A DNA stretch of 64,000 nt from Bacteroidales bacterium (GTDB lineage: Bacteria > Bacteroidota > Bacteroidia > Bacteroidales > UBA10428). Location of the stretch: positions 10,553-74,552 of the forward strand of contig JAFGOZ010000544.1 of assembly GCA_016926235.1 (NCBI GenBank), in the 5' to 3' direction. Numbering within the stretch: the first letter of the stretch is position 1; every line of letters starts with the position of its first letter. This document shows, piece by piece, positions 24,677 to 35,544 of the stretch. Below the pieces are notes generated by a model. That model ran no database searches. It was not told the DNA's origin and saw only the letters and a program-made list of their open reading frames with translations. A program made the translations under genes and the position numbers.

Positions 24677-25294
24677 TCAATCTTTAATCACTTTTATAAT
24701 AGTATTATAAATAAGCTCTGTTGCCTCCTGAACAGAAAACTCAGATGTATCTACAATCAGGTTGGCATCCTGCGGAGCTTCATAAGGAGCAGAAACTCCG
24801 GTAAAATCTTCAATTATACCTGCCCGTGCCTTTTTATACAATCCTTTCGGATCTCTTTCCTCACATACATGAAGAGGCGTACTCAGGTAGATAATATAAA
24901 AGTTATCAATTCCAATAATTTCACGAGCCATCTCCCTTATGCTGTTTGTCGGGCTTATAAAAGCCGAAATAGCCACAATACCGCACTCACAAAATAACTT
25001 GCTGACTTCTGCTATGCGGCGAATATTTTCAATGCGGTCATCTTCCGAAAATCCAAGATCTTTGCTCAGGCCGTTACGCAATTTATCTCCGTCGAGCACT
25101 TGCGTGAGAAATCCTCCGTTATAAAGCCTTCTTTCCAGTTCACGCGCAAGGGTCGATTTTCCTGAAGCAGACAGCCCGGTAAACCAGAGCACCATTCCCT
25201 TTTGCTTTATTAATTTCTCTTTCTCTAACCTTTCAATAAATGTATCGTGATTTGGAAATATATTTGTACTATGCATAATCAATGAGGGTTTCAA
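24677..25294 (-). CDS. cysC: Adenylyl-sulfate kinase
   Basis: This 205-residue kinase phosphorylates APS to PAPS, the donor for sulfotransferases. It has the P-loop GLSASGKST at residues 40-48, [39 protein letters not shown] and the [13 protein letters not shown] segment typical of CysC. Its start overlaps the acetyltransferase stop by 4 bases, so it is translated with the aminosugar genes. No cysD, cysN, cysH or sulfotransferase is in the window. The context suggests sulfation of the polysaccharide, with APS made elsewhere. Confidence 0.93.
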   Translation of the reverse strand: MKPSLIMHSTNIFPNHDTFIERLEKEKLIKQKGMVLWFTGLSASGKSTLARELERRLYNGGFLTQVLDGDKLRNGLSKDLGFSEDDRIENIRRIAEVSKLFCECGIVAISAFISPTNSIREMAREIIGIDNFYIIYLSTPLHVCEERDPKGLYKKARAGIIEDFTGVSAPYEAPQDANLIVDTSEFSVQEATELIYNTIIKVIKD

Positions 25295-25872
25295 CTTATT
25301 CTTCTTACCTTGTTATCAATCAGCTCATATTTTCCCATACTCTCAGGACAAATGGCTATTCCTTCCTCATTAAAATGGAGCCTGTGTCCGTATTCGCTCA
25401 TCCATCCTGTCTGGCGTGCCGGATTTCCAACCACAAGAGCATATGGTTTAACCTCTTTCGTAACAACAGCTCCGGCACCTATAAAAGCATACTCACCAAT
25501 ATCGTGTCCGCAAACTATGGTTGCATTGGCACCTATGCTTGCACCTTTTCTTACGATAGTCTGCGTATACTGCCCCCTCCGGTTTACAGCACTTCGGGGA
25601 TTTATCACATTGGTAAATACCATGGAAGGGCCCAGAAAAACGTCATCCTCACATATTACACCCGTATATATGGAAACATTATTCTGCACTTTTACATTAT
25701 TACCCAAAATAACATCAGGTGATATTACCACATTTTGTCCAATGTTGCAATTTTCTCCCAGTTTACATCCACTCATAATATGAGAAAAATGCCATATTTT
25801 AGTGCCCTTACCAATTTGACATCCTTCGTCAATTACGGCAGTTTCATGTGCAAAATAATTGTTACTTGCCAT
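25291..25872 (-). CDS. UDP-2-acetamido-3-amino-2,3-dideoxyglucuronate N-acetyltransferase, WlbB/WbpD-like
   Basis: This 193-residue left-handed beta-helix acyltransferase shows hexapeptide repeats such as [24 protein letters not shown] and [16 protein letters not shown]. The loop [10 protein letters not shown] and the conserved [13 protein letters not shown] are characteristic of the WlbB/WbpD group. It acetylates the 3-amino group. It overlaps the aminotransferase gene by 11 bases and cysC by 4 bases. Confidence 0.88.
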   Translation of the reverse strand: MASNNYFAHETAVIDEGCQIGKGTKIWHFSHIMSGCKLGENCNIGQNVVISPDVILGNNVKVQNNVSIYTGVICEDDVFLGPSMVFTNVINPRSAVNRRGQYTQTIVRKGASIGANATIVCGHDIGEYAFIGAGAVVTKEVKPYALVVGNPARQTGWMSEYGHRLHFNEEGIAICPESMGKYELIDNKVRRIS

Positions 25873-27013
25873 CCAATAAAGATTTTATAGTATCGGTAAT
25901 ATACTGTAGTTGATCCCGGGTAAGCTCGGTGTGCATGGGTAGTGATAATACCTGCCTGGCCAGCAACTCGGAAACTGGAAAATCGCCCTCCTTATATCCC
26001 AGATGTTGAAATGCCCTCTGAAGATGCAGAGGTACCGGATAATAGATCATAGCCGGAATTTTTTTTGATTGAAGGTAATTCTGAAGCTTTTCCCGTTTTG
26101 ATTGATCAATTTTTAAAGTATATTGATGGAATACGTGGGATGAATAGTTTATCCGGCCGGGAATAGCCAACGAATCAACAGATTGAAATGCATTATCATA
26201 AAATGCTGCAGCAGCCTGGCGTGACTTTATGTAATCATCCAGATACTTAAGCTTCACATTAAGTATAGCAGCTTGTAAACCATCCAGGCGGGAATTTACT
26301 CCAATATAATCATGATAATACCGGCGTTCCATCCCGTGGTTTGCTATTGTACGCATTTTATGGGCCAGTTCATCATTATTTGTCATCATTGCACCACCAT
26401 CGCCAAAAGCACCCAGGTTCTTTGAAGGGAAAAAGGATGTGCAACCAATATCCCCTATGGTACCTGCTTTTTGAACTACGCCGTCAGTAAAATAATAGTC
26501 AGCACCAATGGCCTGGGCATTATCTTCTATGACGAAAAGATTATGTTTTCGTGCTATGGACATTATCTCCTCCATATTTGAACATTGTCCGAATAAGTGC
26601 ACCGGCAATATAGCTTTTGTTCGGTTTGTTATTTTTTGTTCAATTACCTTTGTGTTGATATTAAATGTTTCAGGATCAACATCTGCAAAAACAGGCTTCA
26701 GTTTAAGTATAGCGATTACTTCAACGGTAGCAATAAATGTAAAAGGACTTGTAATGATCTCATCCCCTTCATTCAGGTAAAGTGCCATTAAAGCTATCTG
26801 AAGAGCATCGGTACCATTACCGCAGGCAATTACATGTTTTACATTCATGTATTTTTGAAGATTTTCTTCAAAACGCTTCACATTGCTTCCTTTAACAAAT
26901 TCTGTTGAATCGATAAGTAATTGAATCGCCGTATCAATTTCTCCCTTTATTCTGAGGTATTGACCGTGGAGGTCAACCATGCGTATTTCCTTATCCGGAT
27001 AGTTCATTATCAT
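25862..27013 (-). CDS. DegT/DnrJ-type sugar aminotransferase, WlbC/WbpE-like
   Basis: This 383-residue PLP enzyme has [14 protein letters not shown] in the cofactor site, Asp164 in [11 protein letters not shown] and the Schiff-base Lys198 in [17 protein letters not shown]. In this set it should transaminate the 3-keto group of UDP-2-acetamido-3-keto-glucuronate using glutamate. It starts 10 bases after the dehydrogenase stop. Either ATG (residue 1 or 3) could be used. Confidence 0.9.
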   Translation of the reverse strand: MIMNYPDKEIRMVDLHGQYLRIKGEIDTAIQLLIDSTEFVKGSNVKRFEENLQKYMNVKHVIACGNGTDALQIALMALYLNEGDEIITSPFTFIATVEVIAILKLKPVFADVDPETFNINTKVIEQKITNRTKAILPVHLFGQCSNMEEIMSIARKHNLFVIEDNAQAIGADYYFTDGVVQKAGTIGDIGCTSFFPSKNLGAFGDGGAMMTNNDELAHKMRTIANHGMERRYYHDYIGVNSRLDGLQAAILNVKLKYLDDYIKSRQAAAAFYDNAFQSVDSLAIPGRINYSSHVFHQYTLKIDQSKREKLQNYLQSKKIPAMIYYPVPLHLQRAFQHLGYKEGDFPVSELLARQVLSLPMHTELTRDQLQYITDTIKSLLDGK

Positions 27014-27023
27014 TAAGGTATTA

Positions 27024-28322
27024 TCAAAGGCTGAAATAATTTAATTTCTTGATCTTATTTCTGTAGATTCCTTTTATATCAACCATTATTGCTTCCTTCG
27101 TGGTCAGAGCATTAAAATAATCTTCATCCAGGTTAGTATACTCATTATGAGCAACAGCAAGCACTATCGCATCATAATCATTCCCCAACTGAGGAGTTAA
27201 TGATACCCCATACTCCTCATGCAATTCTTCTGATGATGCGTGCGGATCTGTTACGTCAACAGTGGCACCAAACGAGCGCAATTCATTGATCAAATCAATT
27301 ACTTTCGTATTCCTGATGTCCGTTACATTCTCTTTAAATGTCACACCCATTACCAGGACTTTGGAGTGAAGTATGTTTTTCCCGGTTTTTATAATTTTTT
27401 TTACCAGTTCTTTGGCAATGTAGCTTGCCATGGAGTCATTCATTGCCCTTCCTGAGTTAATAATATGGGCATTGTACCCCAGTTTATTAGCCTTATAGGT
27501 AAGATAATACGGGTCTACACCTATACAATGTCCACCGACAAGACCCGGAAAGAACCGGAGAAAATTCCATTTAGTTCCTGCAGCTTCCAATACTTCAAAC
27601 GTGTTAATATTCATTTTATTGAATATAACCGATAGCTCATTCATCAGGGCAATATTCACATCCCGTTGGGTATTTTCAATAATTTTTGCGGCTTCGGCAA
27701 CTTTAATGGAGGAGGCCCTGTGTACACCGGCAGTAATTATTAACTCGTATATTTTTGCAATGTTGTCTAATGAAGCAGCATCGCAACCGGATACTACTTT
27801 TACTATTTTATCAATGGTATGCTGCCTATCCCCGGGATTAATCCTTTCAGGTGAATAGCCCAGTTTAAAATCCTGTACATTTTTTAAACCTGAGAGTTCT
27901 TCAAGTATGGGCAGGCAATCTTCTTCTGTCGCCCCGGGATATACTGTTGACTCATACACCACATAATCACCTTTTTTTAGCACTTTACCTACAGTACGCG
28001 TAGCCGATAAAAGAGGTGTCAGATCAGGCTGTTTATAGCTGTTTATGGGTGTCGGCACTGCCACTATATGAAAATGGGCCTGCTTTAAATCTTCAGGATT
28101 GGAAGTGAAAATAATATCCGCATTATCAAAATCTCCTGATTCAAGCTCATTGCTCGGGTCAATCTTTCTGTTCATCAAATCCACCCGTTTTGCATTGATG
28201 TCAAAACCAATTACAGGTACCTTTTTAGCGAAGGCAAGTGCAATGGGAAGACCTACATAGCCTAATCCGACAACTGATATTTTTTTCCTTTTAGCGACGA
28301 TGTCATTGTAAATATTTTCCAT
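27024..28322 (-). CDS. wbpA: UDP-N-acetylglucosamine 6-dehydrogenase-like nucleotide sugar dehydrogenase (WbpA type)
   Basis: This 432-residue dehydrogenase has the NAD motif VVGLGYVGLPIALAF at residues 17-31, VYESTVYPGATEEDC, the active-site Cys266 in GGHCIGVDPYYLTYKA and the C-terminal GVTFKENVTDIRNTKV. It oxidises a UDP-HexNAc to the uronic acid, the first step for the four genes that follow. The related TviB/VipA enzymes have the same motifs, so the exact substrate (GlcNAc or another HexNAc) is inferred from the neighbours. It is the first gene of the polysaccharide locus; the metK terminator lies just upstream. Confidence 0.88.
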   Translation of the reverse strand: MENIYNDIVAKRKKISVVGLGYVGLPIALAFAKKVPVIGFDINAKRVDLMNRKIDPSNELESGDFDNADIIFTSNPEDLKQAHFHIVAVPTPINSYKQPDLTPLLSATRTVGKVLKKGDYVVYESTVYPGATEEDCLPILEELSGLKNVQDFKLGYSPERINPGDRQHTIDKIVKVVSGCDAASLDNIAKIYELIITAGVHRASSIKVAEAAKIIENTQRDVNIALMNELSVIFNKMNINTFEVLEAAGTKWNFLRFFPGLVGGHCIGVDPYYLTYKANKLGYNAHIINSGRAMNDSMASYIAKELVKKIIKTGKNILHSKVLVMGVTFKENVTDIRNTKVIDLINELRSFGATVDVTDPHASSEELHEEYGVSLTPQLGNDYDAIVLAVAHNEYTNLDEDYFNALTTKEAIMVDIKGIYRNKIKKLNYFSL

Positions 28323-28330
28323 CCTGTTTT

Positions 28331-28367
28331 ATAAAAAAATACCTGTCCTGTAAATAACGGGACAGGT
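28331..28367 (-). terminator. Rho-independent terminator after metK
   Basis: On the minus strand ACCTGTCC pairs with GGACAGGT (28360-28367 and 28341-28348), followed by a run of seven T. It lies 9 bases past the metK stop and separates it from the polysaccharide locus. Confidence 0.85.
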
Positions 28368-28376
28368 AATAGTAAA

Positions 28377-29630
28377 TTATAGTGAGAATTCTTTTTTAAT
28401 AAGATCTACCATATCCAATTTTTCCCAGGTAAAAAGTTCAATTTTTTTCTCAACTTTACCAAAATAAGCAGATTCATAAATTTTGGTTACCATTTGAGGT
28501 TCTCTTCCAAAATGCCCGTATGAAGCTGTTTCAAAATAAATAGGTTCCCTGAGTTTGAGTCTCAACTCAATAGCCTTTGGCCTAAGGTCAATGGTTTTAT
28601 GTATTCTTTCAGCTATTTCCTGGTCCGTCATTTTTACATTAGCAGTACCGTAAGTATTAACATAAATACTAGTAGGTTCAGCCACTCCAATGGCATAGGA
28701 AACCTGTACCAATATTTCGTTTGCCACACCGGCTGCCACAATGTTTTTAGCTATATGCCTGGCTGCATATGCTGCTGAACGGTCAACTTTTGATGGGTCT
28801 TTACCAGAAAATGCACCTCCACCATGTGCTCCCTTGCCTCCGTATGTATCAACAATGATCTTTCTTCCTGTAAGTCCTGTATCACCATGAGGGCCACCAA
28901 TAACAAATTTACCTGTTGGATTCACATGAAGAATATAATCATCATCAATAAGATTTTGTACACGGTCAGGTAGTTGTTTTTTAACCCTTGGGATTAAAAT
29001 ACTTTTTACATCATCCTTGATTTTCTTCAGCATCTTCTCATCTTCATCAAAATCATCATGCTGAGTAGATACTACAATGGTATGGATCCTTTCAGGGAGG
29101 TTATCATCACCATATTGTACTGTAACCTGCGATTTTGAATCGGGCCTTAAATATTTCATTACTTTGCCTTCCCTTCTTATGGCAGCAAGTTCACGAAGCA
29201 ACAAGTGTGATAGTTCAAGGGATAATGGCATATAATTATCTGTTTCTTTACAGGCATATCCAAACATCATACCCTGGTCGCCTGCACCCTGGTTCATAGG
29301 ATCACTCCGTTCTACACCCTGATTAATATCTGCTGATTGTTCATGTATAGCAGAAAGCACTCCGCATGAATCTCCTTCGAAACGATATTCTCCTTTGGTA
29401 TATCCAATGGTATTAATTACTTCCCGTGCAACTTCCTGTACGTCCACATAGGTTTTTGACTTTACTTCTCCTGCCAGCATTACCTGTCCGGTTGTAACCA
29501 ATGTTTCGCAGGCTACTTTTGAATTCGGGTCGAATGCTAAGAATTCATCCAGTAAGGCATCGGATATCTGATCGGCTACTTTGTCAGGATGTCCTTCAGA
29601 AACTGATTCTGATGTAAATAGATAACTCAT
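28377..29630 (-). CDS. metK: S-adenosylmethionine synthase
   Basis: This enzyme makes S-adenosylmethionine from ATP and methionine. The 417-residue product starting [17 protein letters not shown] has the family motifs: the ATP-binding [35 protein letters not shown] and the loop [20 protein letters not shown] chose the ATG at 29630 because the ten extra residues of the longer frame do not match the family and a TAAATTTG element would fall inside or beside them. A terminator follows. Confidence 0.97.
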   Translation of the reverse strand: MSYLFTSESVSEGHPDKVADQISDALLDEFLAFDPNSKVACETLVTTGQVMLAGEVKSKTYVDVQEVAREVINTIGYTKGEYRFEGDSCGVLSAIHEQSADINQGVERSDPMNQGAGDQGMMFGYACKETDNYMPLSLELSHLLLRELAAIRREGKVMKYLRPDSKSQVTVQYGDDNLPERIHTIVVSTQHDDFDEDEKMLKKIKDDVKSILIPRVKKQLPDRVQNLIDDDYILHVNPTGKFVIGGPHGDTGLTGRKIIVDTYGGKGAHGGGAFSGKDPSKVDRSAAYAARHIAKNIVAAGVANEILVQVSYAIGVAEPTSIYVNTYGTANVKMTDQEIAERIHKTIDLRPKAIELRLKLREPIYFETASYGHFGREPQMVTKIYESAYFGKVEKKIELFTWEKLDMVDLIKKEFSL

Positions 29631-29657
29631 CTTTTTCTCTTTAAAGTTTAAAAAACG

Positions 29658-29665
29658 CAAATTTA
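29658..29665 (-). promoter_or_regulatory. Probable -7 promoter element of metK
   Basis: TAAATTTG matches TAnnTTTG and ends 27 bases before the chosen ATG, supporting that start. No TTG is seen at the usual -33 spacing. Confidence 0.4.
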
Positions 29666-29771
29666 GATAAAATTATTTGTATTTGAATTATTGAAATCAA
29701 GCTTAGAAAAATTTATGTGCTTTAAAAACAACCTTTTTGTACACTTTGTTTTAGAAAATAATAAAAACCAG

Positions 29772-30692
29772 TTAGTCTCTAAAACGGGTCAGCTCCTGAA
29801 ATACCTGCTCCAGGCTTTTTTCTTTCTTTTGTAAAGACAGTACAGAAATATTCTTTTTAACAGCAAAATTAAATACTGTGGCCCTGATATCTTTTTCAAG
29901 ACTGCATTCCAGAAGATATATATTCTTATCGTGAACCACAACCTTTTCAACTCCGGTAATCCTGTTTAATTCATCCTGGTTAACTGCATTGTCAAATTCA
30001 ACAATTATAGTTTGTTTATTGCCCGCACTTTGGATTTTTATATCCTCATGTTTGCCGTCAGCAACAATTTTACCTTTGTCAATAATGATAATCTTGTCAC
30101 AAATAGCTTCAACCTCCTGCATAATATGTGTTGAAAGCATAACCGTTTTTTCTTTTCCAACACTGCTTATAAGCTCCCTTATTTCAACTATCTGGTTAGG
30201 GTCCAAACCGGATGTGGGCTCATCTAAAATAAGAACATCCGGGTTATGAATTAAGGCCTGGGCTAAACCAACCCTTTGTTTATATCCTTTTGACAAAGCT
30301 CCTATTTTTTTATGTACCTCAAGTTGCAGGCCGGTTTCTTCAATTACCCTGTCAATGGCTTTCTTTTTATTTTTCCCCATTTTATAAATCCCCCCAACAT
30401 AATTCAAGTATTCCTTTACATACATATCCAAATATAGTGGATTGTTTTCGGGTAGATAACCCAGTTTTTTCCTGATTTGAACGGAATCCTGATCAACATA
30501 TTCGTTGTTTACCTTAACAGAACCTTCGTTTGGAGATGAATAACCACAAATAATTTTCATCATTGTGGATTTCCCCGCTCCGTTCGGCCCTATAAAACCG
30601 GCTATTTCTCCAGGTTGCACTTCAAATGAAACATGGTTCAAAGCTTTTTGTACTCCATAGATTTTGGTTATATTTTCTACAATAATAGACAT
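29772..30692 (-). CDS. gldA: ABC transporter ATP-binding protein, gliding-motility GldA type
   Basis: This is a 306-residue ABC ATPase. It has Walker A GPNGAGKST at residues 35-43, the signature LSKGYKQRVGLAQAL near residue 134, Walker B VLILDEPTSGLD and the switch His in MLSTHIMQEVEAI. The full-length similarity to GldA, including the C-terminal EKSLEQVFQELT, suggests the ATPase of the GldA-GldF-GldG complex, needed for gliding in Flavobacterium. GldF and GldG are not in the window, so a general ABC-2 exporter role is also possible. It has its own promoter-like element upstream. Confidence 0.82.
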   Translation of the reverse strand: MSIIVENITKIYGVQKALNHVSFEVQPGEIAGFIGPNGAGKSTMMKIICGYSSPNEGSVKVNNEYVDQDSVQIRKKLGYLPENNPLYLDMYVKEYLNYVGGIYKMGKNKKKAIDRVIEETGLQLEVHKKIGALSKGYKQRVGLAQALIHNPDVLILDEPTSGLDPNQIVEIRELISSVGKEKTVMLSTHIMQEVEAICDKIIIIDKGKIVADGKHEDIKIQSAGNKQTIIVEFDNAVNQDELNRITGVEKVVVHDKNIYLLECSLEKDIRATVFNFAVKKNISVLSLQKKEKSLEQVFQELTRFRD

Positions 30693-30714
30693 AATCTCTC
30701 TTTATATTATGTGA

Positions 30715-30741
30715 CAAAAATAGGTATAATATTTTATTCAA
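30715..30741 (-). promoter_or_regulatory. Probable gldA promoter
   Basis: TATTTTTG at 30715-30722 fits the -7 consensus, and a TTG lies at 30739-30741 with a 16-base gap. It ends 22 bases before the gldA start codon. Confidence 0.45.
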
Positions 30742-31019
30742 AACCTTATAAGTTCTAAACCGGGTTAGGTTTTTTTATCAACCGGAACGAAGTGAAGCTC
30801 ATGAATCGGCTGGTGGTGATAAAAAAATGAACTGCTACTGACCAATGCATACCTCAAAGCTTGACAAAGAAATAAATATATGGATTATCAGTTAATGGAT
30901 TACTAAATGATAATTCCCATAACGAATTATACAATATATCTATATATATTAAGGTTAATATGGTAAATTATGGTTTTATGCTAAAGATCATGAAGATTTT
31001 TATTCTTAACCAATATTTT
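30742..31019. other. Gene-free spacer between gldA and the TPR gene
   Basis: This is a divergent intergenic region with no coding frame of note. It contains an AACCGGAACGAAGTGAAGC stretch near 30779-30797 and an AT-rich part with ATATATCTATATATAT. I see no other structure. Confidence 0.5.
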
Positions 31020-31027
31020 TATCTTTG
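31020..31027 (+). promoter_or_regulatory. Probable -7 promoter element of the TPR gene
   Basis: TATCTTTG, followed by C, is an exact TAnnTTTG match 50 bases before the chosen ATG. There is no clear -33 TTG. Confidence 0.5.
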
Positions 31028-31077
31028 CGAATTCAGTTTTATATTGAAAAAGATTTGTGAATTTAAAACGTAGAATT

Positions 31078-32040
31078 ATGAAAAAGTATTTTCTAATAAC
31101 ATTATTTACTTGTTTCTCATGGTTTCTTAGTGCACAAACTATGGATGAGTTGAATGCAGAGTATAATAAAGGTGCCCAGGCTCTAAAGGCTGAAGAATCC
31201 CAAAAAGCCCTGGATATTTTTACCGGTTGTCTTGAAATGTGCGATAAAATTGGTGCCGATGCCAATGAATATAAAAGCAAAATAGAGCAGATATATCCAA
31301 ACCTGTACTATTCAACAGGAATGGATCTATACAAAGCAAAAGAGATAGTACCTGCTATTGAGCGTTTGAAAGAAGCTATAGCCGTTTCGGAAAAATATAA
31401 TGATGAAAAAACAAAGGAAAAATCGAATAAAGTGCTTTATCAGCTCTATAGCGCACAAGGAAATAACATGTTCAAAGAAGCCGATTATGACAGCGCTATA
31501 GCCTGTTACAACTATTCACTTGAAATTAACCCGGATTATGATAAAGCTGTTTTTGGGAAAGGAATGTCATACAAAAGCAAAGATGATTTCGAAAATATGA
31601 AAGCTGCTTTTGACAAACTTATTGAACTTGTTGGTAAAGAAGATAAAAATGCTCAAACAGCCATAAAAATCCTAAAAACCCAATATTTAGGTGATGGAGT
31701 GCAAGCAATAAACGATGGCAATTATGAAAGTTCTGTTGAAAACCTAAAAAATGCCCTCGTCTATGATGATCAGGATCTTAGCATATATTACTTCTTAGCT
31801 TATAGCTATAATAAACTGCAAAATTTTGATGCTACTGTTGAAACATGTAAAAAAGCTATTGAAAAATCAGGCGGGGTTGACAGCGAAGACCTTTCAAACA
31901 TTTATTTCGAATTGGGTGAAGCCTCGATGAGTATTGGAGACAATACTACAGCATGCGATGCTTATAGCAAAGTAATAACCGGGAAAAATGTTGATAAAGC
32001 TGCGAGGACTAAAACGGAAGTTTTATCCTGCGGACAATAG
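31078..32040 (+). CDS. Secreted or periplasmic tetratricopeptide-repeat protein
   Basis: This 320-residue protein has a cleavable signal peptide (MKKYFLITLFTCFSWFLSAQT). It is followed by TPR-like helix pairs, for example LYQLYSAQGNNMFKEADYD then SAIACYNYSLEINPDYDKA, and SIYYFLAYSYNKLQNFDAT. TPR proteins act as scaffolds; no partner is indicated here. I chose the ATG at 31078 rather than 31057 because it begins the signal peptide. It is monocistronic, with a -7 element upstream and a strong terminator directly after. Confidence 0.85.
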   Translation: MKKYFLITLFTCFSWFLSAQTMDELNAEYNKGAQALKAEESQKALDIFTGCLEMCDKIGADANEYKSKIEQIYPNLYYSTGMDLYKAKEIVPAIERLKEAIAVSEKYNDEKTKEKSNKVLYQLYSAQGNNMFKEADYDSAIACYNYSLEINPDYDKAVFGKGMSYKSKDDFENMKAAFDKLIELVGKEDKNAQTAIKILKTQYLGDGVQAINDGNYESSVENLKNALVYDDQDLSIYYFLAYSYNKLQNFDATVETCKKAIEKSGGVDSEDLSNIYFELGEASMSIGDNTTACDAYSKVITGKNVDKAARTKTEVLSCGQ

Positions 32041-32061
32041 ATAAAAGATTTTTTTTTATGA

Positions 32062-32100
32062 AAAGAGCTGTTTTCCCAATGCAAAACAGCTCTTTTTATT
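32062..32100 (+). terminator. Rho-independent terminator after the TPR gene
   Basis: A perfect 13-bp stem, AAAGAGCTGTTTT (32062-32074) with AAAACAGCTCTTT (32083-32095), has an 8-base loop and trailing T residues. It starts 21 bases after the stop codon. Confidence 0.9.
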
Positions 32101-32209
32101 TATTTAATTTTAATAACGAAATGAAATAAATTTTCGAAAAATTGTATTTTTACATGCTTAGAGCTACAATGGCTGAATAATATTTTTTATAATCAATAAG
32201 AATTGCATT

Positions 32210-33598
32210 ATGAATAGGGTGAGAATAAATGAATTGTTACAAAGTAAGGATTTTGGCAGTGAAGTGACTGTAAAAGGTTGGGTGAGGACAAAGCGAGGCA
32301 ATAAAAACATTGCTTTTATTGCATTGAACGATGGTTCTATTATTCATAATCTGCAAATTGTAACCGATGTTGAAAAATTTAATCCTGACTTATTAAACGA
32401 AATTACAACAGGCTCATGCATACGAGTTACAGGGTCCCTTGTTGAATCGATGGGACAAGGACAAAATGTTGAAGTTCATGCAAAAGAAATTGAATTATAC
32501 GGAACCGCCGATCCTGATACATATCCACTTCAAAAGAAGGGTCATTCCATGGAGTTTTTACGTGAAATTGCACACTTACGTCCCCGTACCAATACATTTG
32601 GAGCAGTACTCCGCATACGACATGCTGCATCATATGCTATCCACAAGTATTTTAATGATAACGGATTTTACTATTTGCATACTCCTATTATAACCGGTTC
32701 GGATTGTGAAGGCGCCGGTGCCATGTTCAGGGTTACAACCCTTGATCTGGTAAATCCCCCACTAAATGAAGACAAGACTGTCAATTTTAAAGAAGATTTT
32801 TTTGGAAAAGAGACCAGCCTCACCGTTTCAGGGCAGCTTGAAGGTGAACTGGGTGCTATGGCATTAGCTGCTATTTATACTTTTGGTCCTACTTTCAGAG
32901 CTGAAAATTCAAATACCCCAAGACATCTGGCTGAATTCTGGATGATAGAACCTGAAGTTGCATTTAATGAGATAAAAGAAAACATGGATCTGGCAGAAGA
33001 TTTCTTAAAATATATTACCAGGTATGTTTTGGAAAACTGCCGGGAAGACCTTGATTTTCTTAACAAAATGTTTGATAAGGAGCTGATTGACAGGTTGCAT
33101 TTTGTATTGAATAATGATTTTGTACGGATAGAATATACGGAAGGCATAGAAATATTAAAAAAATCAGGAAAACAATTTGAATTTCCGGTTGACTGGGGCC
33201 TGGACCTTCAGAGTGAGCATGAGCGATACCTTGTAGAGCAACATTTCAAAAAGCCTGTAATTATAACAAATTATCCCAAAGAAATAAAAGCATTTTACAT
33301 GAAGCAAAATGATGATGGGAAAACTGTACGCGCCATGGATGTTTTATTCCCACGAATTGGCGAGATTATTGGTGGCTCACAACGCGAAGACGACCTGAAT
33401 AAGCTGGTGACAAGAATTAAAGAATTAAATATTCCCGAAAAGGATGTATGGTGGTACCTCGATACAAGAAAGTTTGGGTCAGCACCTCACAGCGGCTTTG
33501 GACTGGGATTTGAAAGGCTTATCTTATTTCTCACAGGTATGAGCAACATACGAGATGTAATTCCTTTCCCAAGAACACCTAAGAATGCAGAATTTTAA
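32210..33598 (+). CDS. asnS: Asparaginyl-tRNA synthetase
   Basis: This 462-residue class IIb synthetase charges tRNA-Asn. An N-terminal OB-fold anticodon-binding domain ([19 protein letters not shown]) is followed by the class II catalytic core. The core includes [16 protein letters not shown], the motif 2 region [19 protein letters not shown] and motif 3 [14 protein letters not shown] near the C-terminus. The TSR-like [15 protein letters not shown] is typical of AsnRS rather than AspRS. Its stop overlaps the first ATG of the next frame. Confidence 0.96.
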   Translation: MNRVRINELLQSKDFGSEVTVKGWVRTKRGNKNIAFIALNDGSIIHNLQIVTDVEKFNPDLLNEITTGSCIRVTGSLVESMGQGQNVEVHAKEIELYGTADPDTYPLQKKGHSMEFLREIAHLRPRTNTFGAVLRIRHAASYAIHKYFNDNGFYYLHTPIITGSDCEGAGAMFRVTTLDLVNPPLNEDKTVNFKEDFFGKETSLTVSGQLEGELGAMALAAIYTFGPTFRAENSNTPRHLAEFWMIEPEVAFNEIKENMDLAEDFLKYITRYVLENCREDLDFLNKMFDKELIDRLHFVLNNDFVRIEYTEGIEILKKSGKQFEFPVDWGLDLQSEHERYLVEQHFKKPVIITNYPKEIKAFYMKQNDDGKTVRAMDVLFPRIGEIIGGSQREDDLNKLVTRIKELNIPEKDVWWYLDTRKFGSAPHSGFGLGFERLILFLTGMSNIRDVIPFPRTPKNAEF

Positions 33599-33687
33599 TG
33601 CTTAATCCTCCTGACTTTTCAGAGTTTGTTAAAATTTTTTCAGAATATTCAACGTTATGTAAAAGTTTATATAAGTTTGTAACCTCA

Positions 33688-35544
33688 ATGAATAAAGTAA
33701 TTAAATTGAAGCATATACTACATATTATAGCCTTTGCTGGATTCATTTTGTTAATGGGTTGCGCCAAGCAGGGAAGTCCAACTGGCGGGCCCAAAGACGA
33801 AGATCCTCCCAAAGTAGTATTATGCAGCCCCCCGAACTATTCTACACAATTTAATGAAACCCAGATCCAAATTGAATTTGATGAATATATTGATTTAAAG
33901 GATATTAACAGTCAGCTTTTAGTATCTCCTCCATTTAAAGAACAACCCATTGTAAAACCTAAAGGCAAATACTTTGAAATAGAGTTTGAAGATACCCTGA
34001 AAGAAAATGCTACTTATACTTTCAATTTTGGCAATGCTATCGTCGACAATCATGAGGGTAATGCATTATCCGATTATGAATACGTTTTCTCAACCGGTGA
34101 TTATATTGACTCGTTGTCACTTCAGGGAAAGATGGTAGATGCATTTACGCTTAAACCATCAAAGGAGCCTTTTTTCGTTATGTTATATGAAAATTTAAGT
34201 GATTCGGCACCTCTTTTGGAAATACCTTCATACATAAATCGCTCAAACGCTGAAGGATTCTATTCTATTAATAATGTAAAAAACGATACATTCAGGGTTT
34301 TTGCCCTTAAGGATGCTAATAATAACCTTATTTTTGACTTACCCAATGAAATAATCGCTTTCTACGATACTACAATGTTGATGAGTGGCCTGATTTATAA
34401 TGAACTGAATCCTTCATTTGACAGCCTTATGATAATCATTGATACTGTAGCAACTCTTGATTCTATAATAGTACAATATCGTGCCGACACATCACATTAT
34501 GATACCATACCTATTGAAATTCATAAAAACTACGCCTTTCATCTAAATCTTTTTTCTTTCGAACAGGAAATAAAATCCCAGTATCTTACCTCAACTATCA
34601 GGCCCAAAAAGAACAAATTATTATTTAATTTCAACATACCGCTTAATGAGCCTCTTGATATTAAATTAATTAATGATTCTATTCAGGTTACCAACTGGTA
34701 TGTTTTAGAAGATATTTTTGCCTATGATACCCTTAAACTATGGATACTGGACACAACCATAGCAAACCTTGAGAATATAACTACTTCTTTAAGTTATTAC
34801 ACCTACGACTCTCTCGAACAATTAGAACTTACTACCGATACAATTGATTTTAGGTATATAGCCCAACCTGTAAAAAGTAAAAAAACTAAAGATGAAGATC
34901 TTGTTCCAAAACCTACCAGGATAAAGATAGTAAGTGTACCCAAAAATAATGGTTCTTTGGATCTGAACCAAGAGTTAACTTTAACAACATCAGTTCCAAT
35001 TGATAGTATTGATTTGTCAAAATTAGATTTTTTCAAATATATTGATACCATTGAAGTACCTCAGCCTTATACTATACAAAAAGATTCTATTCTTGGCTTT
35101 ACAAAATTTTTACTGAGCACCAAATGGGAAGAATCAACTACATACAAATTAATAGCGTATCCCGGAGCATTTCATGATATGTACGATTATGGAAACGATA
35201 CGACCACGATTGTATTTGTAAGCCGTCCTTTGGATTATTATGGAAGAATATTGCTCACTATCACCGATGTTGGTTCAACTGTTATCGCCCAGTTGATAGA
35301 TAAATCTGAAAATGTCCTGGATGAGGAAATTTTAACTAATGATGGGCTTGTCACTTTTGATTATTTGCCGCCTAAAGAATACAAATTCAAATTCATTATT
35401 GATAAAAATGGTAACGGGAAATGGGATACAGGAAATTATCTGAAAAATATTCAACCGGAACGTGTCGGTTATTATCCGGAAGCAATCAACGTTCGATCAA
35501 ACTGGGATGTTGAAGTGGAATGGAGCGTGAATAAGATTGAATAG
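33688..35544 (+). CDS. Ig-like-domain lipoprotein
   Basis: This 618-residue lipoprotein has a signal ending in ILLMGC, followed by AKQGSPTGGPKDEDPPKV. That opening is very common in a Bacteroidota family with an N-terminal SbsA-type Ig-like domain. The domain follows at about residues 35-135 (SPPNYSTQFNETQIQIEFDE) and the protein continues in beta-rich segments to a C-terminal FIIDKNGNGKWDTGNYL. The frame is open from 33598, overlapping the asnS stop by one base. I prefer the ATG at 33688, which puts the lipobox Cys at residue 25. It probably acts at the outer membrane; its role is unknown. Confidence 0.82.
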   Translation: MNKVIKLKHILHIIAFAGFILLMGCAKQGSPTGGPKDEDPPKVVLCSPPNYSTQFNETQIQIEFDEYIDLKDINSQLLVSPPFKEQPIVKPKGKYFEIEFEDTLKENATYTFNFGNAIVDNHEGNALSDYEYVFSTGDYIDSLSLQGKMVDAFTLKPSKEPFFVMLYENLSDSAPLLEIPSYINRSNAEGFYSINNVKNDTFRVFALKDANNNLIFDLPNEIIAFYDTTMLMSGLIYNELNPSFDSLMIIIDTVATLDSIIVQYRADTSHYDTIPIEIHKNYAFHLNLFSFEQEIKSQYLTSTIRPKKNKLLFNFNIPLNEPLDIKLINDSIQVTNWYVLEDIFAYDTLKLWILDTTIANLENITTSLSYYTYDSLEQLELTTDTIDFRYIAQPVKSKKTKDEDLVPKPTRIKIVSVPKNNGSLDLNQELTLTTSVPIDSIDLSKLDFFKYIDTIEVPQPYTIQKDSILGFTKFLLSTKWEESTTYKLIAYPGAFHDMYDYGNDTTTIVFVSRPLDYYGRILLTITDVGSTVIAQLIDKSENVLDEEILTNDGLVTFDYLPPKEYKFKFIIDKNGNGKWDTGNYLKNIQPERVGYYPEAINVRSNWDVEVEWSVNKIE

